A stretch of 64,000 bases of DNA from Emydura subglobosa (taxonomy: Eukaryota > Chordata > Testudines > Chelidae), in the NCBI GenBank assembly GCA_007922225.1, contig ML680098.1, forward strand, positions 2,108,001-2,172,000, given 5' to 3'. Position numbers and translations under genes: made by a program. Shown piece after piece: positions 58,150-64,000 of the stretch. The first letter of the stretch is position 1. Each line of letters opens with the position of its first letter. Below the pieces are notes generated by a model. That model saw nothing but the letters and a program-made list of their open reading frames with translations. It did not search any database and was not told the DNA's origin.

Positions 58150-58690
58150 TGTCAATGCACAATCCTGTAGTGTCGCGTGCACTATATCAAGGTACCGTGC
58201 GCATAGCCGGCATAACAAGTGCAAAGGCGGAAAAAGGCCATTGGATGGTTTGGGACACTCAGTGTTTAAGACTTGCAGACCCACATGAGAGGCGCTGTTC
58301 TCTTAGGTGGCAGCCCATATTTTCCCGTAGCTTCAGGTCAAGATAGAAGACATCTAGAAGACTTACTTGTTCGCTGCGCCTGTCCTGTTCATCTGTTCCG
58401 GTTGTCTGTCCTGCTACCTGCCACTGCTCCTGTCCAGCATTACCCAATGGATCCTCATGTGTGTCTCGTATTGTTGTGTCTGGCTAGAGGGTGTAAATTA
58501 GAGAAATCTCTCTTGTTTATTTGTCCATTACCCCCGTTACTACATTTTACCCTGGGTTCCTGGGCTTTAGGCCCTTGGGTCTCTGGTTTGGTGTTGTTTT
58601 ATTAATAAACTGTTTATTGTTTATTTACATCATTTGCTAGGAGCAGGCTCTGGTGTCAGCACCAGTGAAGCTTTGTAAAATACGAACAAA
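58150..58690 (+). other. CpG-bearing block ending in a polyadenylation signal
   Basis: CpGs cluster at 58170-58230 (TGTCGCGTGCAC, CCGTGCGCATAGCCGGC). A 110-codon plus frame spans 58273-58605, and AATAAA follows at 58604-58609. The protein is Pro/Leu/Cys-rich and unrecognised. This could be an LTR, a processed-transcript end, or chance. Overlapping minus frames also exist. I cannot choose between these. Confidence 0.25.
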
Positions 58691-58754
58691 AGAATGTAAC
58701 TGGTGACTTCAAACTCTCCTAGCTTTCAAGAAAAGAATGTCACAAGCAAGTCTG

Positions 58755-58870
58755 CTAACCCCTCTGGGCCTCAGCCTCCCCATGTGTAAAGTGGGGGATG
58801 ATACCATCTAGAGGTTTTACAGCCCTTTCCTTTGAGATGTTCTTTTCTGCTTGTGGTAAAGCTGCATAGA
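58755..58870 (+). repeat. 3' portion of tRNA-derived SINE
   Basis: CTAACCCCTCTGGGCCTCAG, CCCCATGTGTAAAGTGGGGG and CCTTTGAGATGTTC follow the order of the 56765-57300 element. Confidence 0.65.
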
Positions 58871-60094
58871 CCAGCACATATGGGTTGGGCTTTTCCCCCT
58901 ACTTTTTACAAACTCATTGAAAATAGGTTTTATAATTTTTTTCCTGGCCCAAGGAGATTAGAAGGAATGTCTCTGGAACACATGGGCTGAGACAAGGACT
59001 TGGGTGGAATGGGCAGGCAGAGCAAAGGGTGGAGGGACATCATGCTCTGCTGGAGAAAGATGAAGTCTAATGTAGTTAGATTCAGTGCTACCCTTTTCTA
59101 GGTGGGACATTCACATCAACAGCCTGCTCTGGAGCCAACCAATTTCTCCTCTTGCACTGCACTGTGTTGCCAAGTAAATCATACCCCAGCACACTGGTTC
59201 TCTTCACAAGATGTCTGACATCTGTGTCTGTAGCAGAGATGCTAACTTGGTTTTTCATGAGCCTGAAAAAGCTGCGGGAAGTCCAACACCTCACACTTTT
59301 ACTTGCTGAATGATGTACTTCATAATTAGTGGGCTTTTTTTCCTCCCTTCCTTTTAAAATCCAGTCCAAATATGAAACAAACAAACAAACGGAGCAGAAA
59401 AAACTCTACAGATTTAAAAACACAGCGACTCTAATTAGAGCTCTTTGAATGAGCAAGCAATTATGAAGACAAGTACTAGGTCAGATACTGTTTTTGTTGT
59501 TAGCGGGAATGGGAAATATTATAATTAAAACTTTCAAAAAGCTCTTCCGAAAGTTCTCCAGGTTTGGCAAGGTTCGGAGCCTGTGATGAGCTTAACAAAC
59601 AAACAGAATCGCTGGAGATTTTTAAGTCAAGGAAAAAGAAACGTGTTATTTTTAAAGAGGGTTGTGGATAGCTTCCCCACTGGACACCCCACCTTCCAAA
59701 GCACCTTAAATAAAGCAGTCTGTATGCAGCATGTTCTGCTGATGGATCAGCAGTGACACATGTACATCTGTGTGTATCCATAGCTGGGTTTGATTCGGCA
59801 CTTGAACACTAGCCAGCTTCCAGAAAAAGCAAGGAGGAAATCACCCACTTTTATTGTACGGGTAGAGTGAACAATCTAGCACTACAGTTTTATTGCAAAT
59901 ACAGTAAATAACCTTGGACATATCTGCTGTGTTAGGCTTGGACTATTTCCACCTATCAAGAGCTGAATATTTGAAGCTTTTTGCTATTAAATCTAAGTTG
60001 GAGCTGGACAAATCTTTTAGTCCCGGGGCTCAAATGTCTGACAGACAGGAACTGAGGGGCCATATCCCATTCAATCACTTTTCCTAGTCTAGAC
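58871..60094. other. Unique DNA, nothing recognised
   Basis: (AAAC)n lies at 59376-59390. 59395-59560 is repeat-free with GACTCTAATTAGAGCTC, a palindromic homeodomain-like word. No supported gene. Confidence 0.4.
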
Positions 60095-60245
60095 AAGGCC
60101 TCTCTCTCTCTCTCTCATTTCCTTGTAGTCCTTCTCCCTGTCTACTTTTCCTCCATTCCTCCTTTCTTTTGTTCCAGCTCTGTCTGTTCCTTCTCTCTTT
60201 TTCCCTCTTCTGTTTCTAGCCTTCATTGTTTCTTTCCCTCATGTT
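60095..60245. repeat. Pyrimidine-rich tract with (CT)n
   Basis: Starts with about eight CT units at 60100-60116 and continues as C/T-rich sequence to 60240. Confidence 0.75.
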
Positions 60246-60607
60246 TTGTACGTAGACAGAAAACACACACATTTGAAATCCCATTTGCTTTCCTCCCCAT
60301 TAAAATATCAATATTTGGCCATAGGTACCTCCCATTTGCCCACTGTTATTTCCTGTTCTTAGATAAATTCAGATAATGCTTTATGGTAGCTGTTGACAAA
60401 TCCTGATTTGTTGAATGTAAACTGCTGGAGTGTGACACATATTCCTTTCCTTCTGAGCTTTGGCTGTACTGTTGCTGTTAACATTAAAGCACACGAGCTG
60501 CTCCTGTACCTTCTATGGCCTTTAAAGCTACCAACACAGTGCAGCAAAAGCACATGGAGAAGGCATGAAAGCATTAGAAAATTCTTCATAGTGCAAGCAT
60601 TGGAAAA
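60246..60607. other. Unique DNA
   Basis: Two opposed 72-76-codon frames at 60359-60611 are mutual shadows. Nothing recognised. Confidence 0.4.
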
Positions 60608-60700
60608 GTAGATTAACAGAATTTAAGGCCAGAAGGGAGCATTAGATCATCTAGTCTGAGCTCCCATAGAACACAGGCCAGCAACACTTCCTCCAGTTAC
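60608..60700 (-). mobile_element. CR1-type LINE 3' end, minus strand
   Basis: AATTTAAGGCCAGAAGGGAG, ATTAGATCATCTAGTCTGAG and CATAGAACACAGGCCAGCAA are the 3' end of the same CR1 subfamily as 29950-30180. Confidence 0.75.
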
Positions 60701-60863
60701 TTCTGTAACGGGCCCAGTAACTTGAGCTATGGAAAGCAAGCCTACAAGTCCTAGTGTTCTCCAAGATGTGAGCCACATTTAAACTGTGAATTGAATCTGT
60801 CAAGCATCGGTGTAAGAAGGCTTTCAGAGGCACCTCCATGATGGCTGCTATCTTGGCTGACAC

Positions 60864-60940
60864 ACCAAGGATTGAACAGAGACCTCCCAACCTAAAAACA
60901 TGAGCTGCTACCGCTTGAGCTAAAGCTTGCTAGGTGGGGC
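60864..60940 (-). repeat. tRNA-derived SINE head, minus strand
   Basis: In reverse complement it has GCTTTAGCTCAAGCGGTAGC (A-box) and GGTCTCTGTTCAATCCTTGG (B-box). Same family as 42400-42480, and not a functional tRNA by stem pairing. Confidence 0.65.
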
Positions 60941-61740
60941 TGTAATAAGGCCCCTGTTTGGATTGGGCACAGAAGGGGAGCTGTGAAGAAACACTGACAG
61001 GTGGGTTACATTATCATCACCCGGGCCCTCAGGATGTATGATTATGTTGGAAACAGCAGTAGTATGGATGCCACTTTTGGCTTCTGACTTCTCACAGAGA
61101 GGCTAGGCAACAATCTCTGATTGCTGCGTTTTTGACCCTTACCACACTGCAGATATCCTTGAAGTGCAGTTACGACCAGCGACAGCAACTTGTTGCCTTC
61201 TGCATCTGCCACTAGGTGCACACAGTGCAAGAGCTAGTCCCAGGCAGAAAGGCGTGTTCTCAACACTTCAGCTCCAGATACTTCTGAGATGTTTCTAACG
61301 ACAAAATTAAGGGGGGGTGTTTACACCCTAAATGCCAATTTCCAATCTTTTGGATGTCGTCTTTTAAATAAAACCCCAAACTCTATAATGTTGTATTACA
61401 GTTGGTTTTATCACATCCTTATCCTAAAGTTAATCAAGTTTGTCTGCGATTTTATTAGTATGTGGCTTACTCCCCTAGGTGGAAATATTGGGGTTAGTCA
61501 CCTACTCCTCCCAATCTCACTTGCTTTTCTCCTCTTGCCTCTGCTTCTGCTTATTACTCCCAAGAGAACATGTAACTGGGCTTTGAAGGTGCATCCTCAA
61601 ACTCAGTGATGAAGCTTGCAATATGGAGCGCTGGAGGGAATGTGCTTTTTCCAGGGAAGAAATCTGGCAAGAAAATAGTCCTCCCCTGTGGTGTAGCTGC
61701 ACAACCATGTCTAAAAAGAAATTGGAACACAAATCATAAT
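60941..61740. other. Unique DNA, nothing recognised
   Basis: A 106-codon plus frame at 61289-61609 has a hydrophobic stretch but no family features. No supported gene. Confidence 0.4.
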
Positions 61741-61893
61741 TGGAGCTGACTGAAAAATGGGAACATTTTTCTGGGAACAATTCTGCAAAAAAATGTGTTC
61801 TATTTTTTTCATTGGAATTTTGAAATTTTCCATACATCTATACAGCTGGTCAAAAAATAAAATCAAAATTTGGACATTTTTGACCAGGGCTAA
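61741..61893. mobile_element. AT-rich inverted-repeat element, small copy
   Basis: GGAGCTGACTGAAAAATGGG on the left and GGACATTTTTGACCAGGGCT on the right are diverged inverted ends of the family at 11429-12061, with A/T-rich arms. Confidence 0.6.
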
Positions 61894-62487
61894 TAAAGCA
61901 ACAGACTCCCCTCTCACCCCGAAGTAAGTCAGACATACCAGTGAGAGCAGAATAAAGTTCATGAGCTACTGAGAAGTCACTTCTGAGAAAATTTGATTAG
62001 TCATACACTAGGAATTTTAGCAGAGCCTTAATAAATGCTCACCCACTTAGAGTACACCTTTCCCCTACCTGGTTTGACTAGCGATTCAGTGAGTACTGGG
62101 ACTGCTGGTGGGAGAGTATTCATGGAAGACACCAACCCATTACAGTCCTTCAAATTATTGTCTTAATCCAGGCAGGGGAAGGAGTAGAAAAAAAGCAACA
62201 GACCTTGCAGTTTCTCTGCATTCTGCAAATTCTAAGTTAATAGAGACAGCAGCGAAGATCTGAACTTACTTCTCCCCCATCTCATTCTCTTCAGTGAAGG
62301 CTGAACTTCAAAGAGTAACGGCGCCATTTATTAAGCACAGTCATTTGTTCGGTGCACAGGCACACTATTGGCCATATGCAAATTAAAGACCCACAGGAGG
62401 GAGCTAAAGGAAGCATCTATAGGCCCCCATAAAAGGGGAACCCCATTATGAAGAGGAAAGGCTGCACAGCCTAAGGCTATGTTACAT
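61894..62487. other. Unique DNA, nothing recognised
   Basis: No supported feature. Confidence 0.4.
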
Positions 62488-62540
62488 TTTGGGCCAGATC
62501 CTCAGCTGGTGTAAATCAATCTAGTGTCAATGGACCTGCA
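62488..62540. mobile_element. Half copy of the GGCCAGATCCTCAGC palindromic repeat
   Basis: GGGCCAGATCCTCAGCTGGT and GTAAATCAATCTAGTGTCAA form the left half of the family at 4197-4282. The right half is absent. Confidence 0.65.
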
Positions 62541-63391
62541 CAGAAGAAGCCATCTGTTGTTGCACAACAAGCTTTATTGATCCTACAACTGTGCTACATG
62601 TACTTGAGTGCCATCTACTGGCACTGCAGAAATTAACTCTTTACATATATACAGATTTAGCACTCTTGTAACTAGGGGTGTCATTTATTAAAGGGCAAAG
62701 GAGGCAATTACTCCCCTCCTTCCCAGATCTTGGTTTGCTCCCTCCCAGAATTTTCAGAGGTTCATATGCTTTACTTCCTCCAACTTCTCCCCAATTTTGC
62801 AGGACATAATATCATCACATATAATGTTCTATGACATAACTTTGCCTCCCTCCCAGAATTTTTCTAAAATTACACCCCTGCTCATAACAATAACCACCTG
62901 AGGATGTGGACCTATGTTCCTAAGCTCAATGGGACCAGAAGTGGGTTAGTTTGAGTTCCCACCAAATCTCTGTTGACCCCATCCAATTCCCATCTCCCCA
63001 CCTATATGAATTCCCAAAGAGCCCTCTCAGGGACCAGCGGGAAAGGCAGATGGTTTCACATGGGTGGGGTGTGATCAGTATGTGGAAGGTCCAATCCATC
63101 TCTGAATGTAGGGGGGGTCCATAGCTTTTTGTATCCAATTTGCATAAGCTTTTATGCTATGCAGGGATTTTCCACCAGAGATTTACAGAGATTCCAACTG
63201 CAGCAAAAATTCCACACTTCTTTAATTTGAGAGTAAAAACCTCTAATTGTCCAGCAAAGTCACTGACAAATTCAAAACTGCAAGGGAAAAAAGCTAAGTC
63301 TATTTGTAGATGGAGAACAATAAGAATGCTAATAATTATAATTAATTTGTTTGCATTCAGTGTTTCTGTTAGGAGTGTATGACTGCTAGAA
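62541..63391. other. Unique DNA, nothing recognised
   Basis: TGGAGTGCCATCTACTGG-like words and CTCCCAGAATTTT are repeated locally near 62740 and 62850 (CCTCCCAGAATTTT at both). No gene is supported. Confidence 0.4.
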
Positions 63392-63540
63392 GCTGGGACT
63401 GAATGACAGGTCATTGAATGATCACTCAATAAATTGCCCTGTTCTATTCACGTCCTCCAAAGCATCTGGCATCCGAACACTGTCAGAAGACAGGATACTG
63501 GGCTATCGACCTGACCCAGTATTGCCATTCTTATGTCTAG
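63392..63540 (+). mobile_element. CR1-type LINE 3' end, plus strand
   Basis: Reads GAATGATCACTCAATAAATT, GCCCTGTTCTATTCACGTCC, ACTGTCAGAAGACAGGATAC and ends CAGTATTGCCATTCTTATGT. This is the sense-strand version of the 3' end found in reverse at 21160. Confidence 0.85.
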
Positions 63541-64000
63541 CACAATCATTTTCTAGATCTTTTGCTTGTTCTATGTATACACAGTGCATAGAATGCTAGG
63601 GTGATCTGACAGGCTTACTTTGCAAAGAGTAGTTGGTTGTAATGTTGCAAAGCAGAGATATATTTGAACAGAACCAGCAGATGAAAAATACAGAAGACTT
63701 GTAAGAAGCTTAATGTGCAATATAACTTGATGGTAGGGGTGAAAGGGAGGGCACTGGGACAACCAGTTCCTCTGGTCTCTGTATAGTCTCCCTTTATATA
63801 AAGATAGATTAATCCAAAGAAAGCTACATTATGGACTGATTATATTTAAATTAAGCTTTCAAAATAATTTATGTTCGAATAACACTTTCATGTGATTTCT
63901 AAAGGAAACCTCTCCCACAACGTCACAGCCTCTAATTAGACATTTGCAGCCTACTCTTGTCTGATCCATGTTCTCTAGGAGATATATTACATAGCAAAAG
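63541..64000. other. Unique DNA to the window end
   Basis: No gene or repeat end recognised. Confidence 0.4.

Overview
The window looks like non-coding DNA from a sauropsid nuclear genome, most likely a turtle and second a crocodilian. I found no spliced gene, rRNA, functional tRNA, operon, Shine-Dalgarno signal or CRISPR array. The host call rests on the repeats. There are several CR1-type LINE 3' ends, one still encoding a readable reverse-transcriptase C-terminus on the minus strand. There are many short imperfect palindromic elements of MITE type, hAT and Harbinger-like non-autonomous transposons with target duplications, tRNA-derived SINE pieces, and at least one or two LTR-like blocks. 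The rest is AT-rich unique sequence, so the window is either intergenic or inside a very large intron.

Layout. 1-3.4 kb: a GC-rich block, unique DNA and an LTR-like block at 2.44-2.78 kb. 3.4-4.1 kb: the oddest segment, an uninterrupted 144-codon minus-strand reading frame with AT-rich, CpG-retaining sequence, next to four ~20-bp G-run repeats and a GC-rich flank. 4.1-9.5 kb: MITEs, a second LTR-like block, a GC-rich LTR-like block, a Harbinger-like MITE with TTA duplication and a GC-rich hAT element. 9.5-20 kb: scattered MITEs, a repeated dispersed sequence and unique AT-rich DNA. 21-24 kb: two CR1 copies flanking a Tigger/mariner-like element. 24-34 kb: sparse CR1 and LINE remnants and one orphan open frame. 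34-47 kb: a 312-bp inverted-repeat transposon, a ~0.8-kb long inverted repeat, SINE and MITE copies. 46.5-55 kb: a GC-rich block, CR1, a hAT element with 7/8 target duplication, and a 55-bp-arm hairpin built from tRNA-like SINE heads. 55-64 kb: nested SINEs, MITEs, a CpG-bearing block ending in a polyadenylation signal, and CR1 ends.

There are no genes here that work together. The main story is repeat invasion, with one candidate foreign gene fragment at 3463-3897. I do not recognise its product; it may be part of a virus-like or large DNA-transposon insertion, but that is inference.
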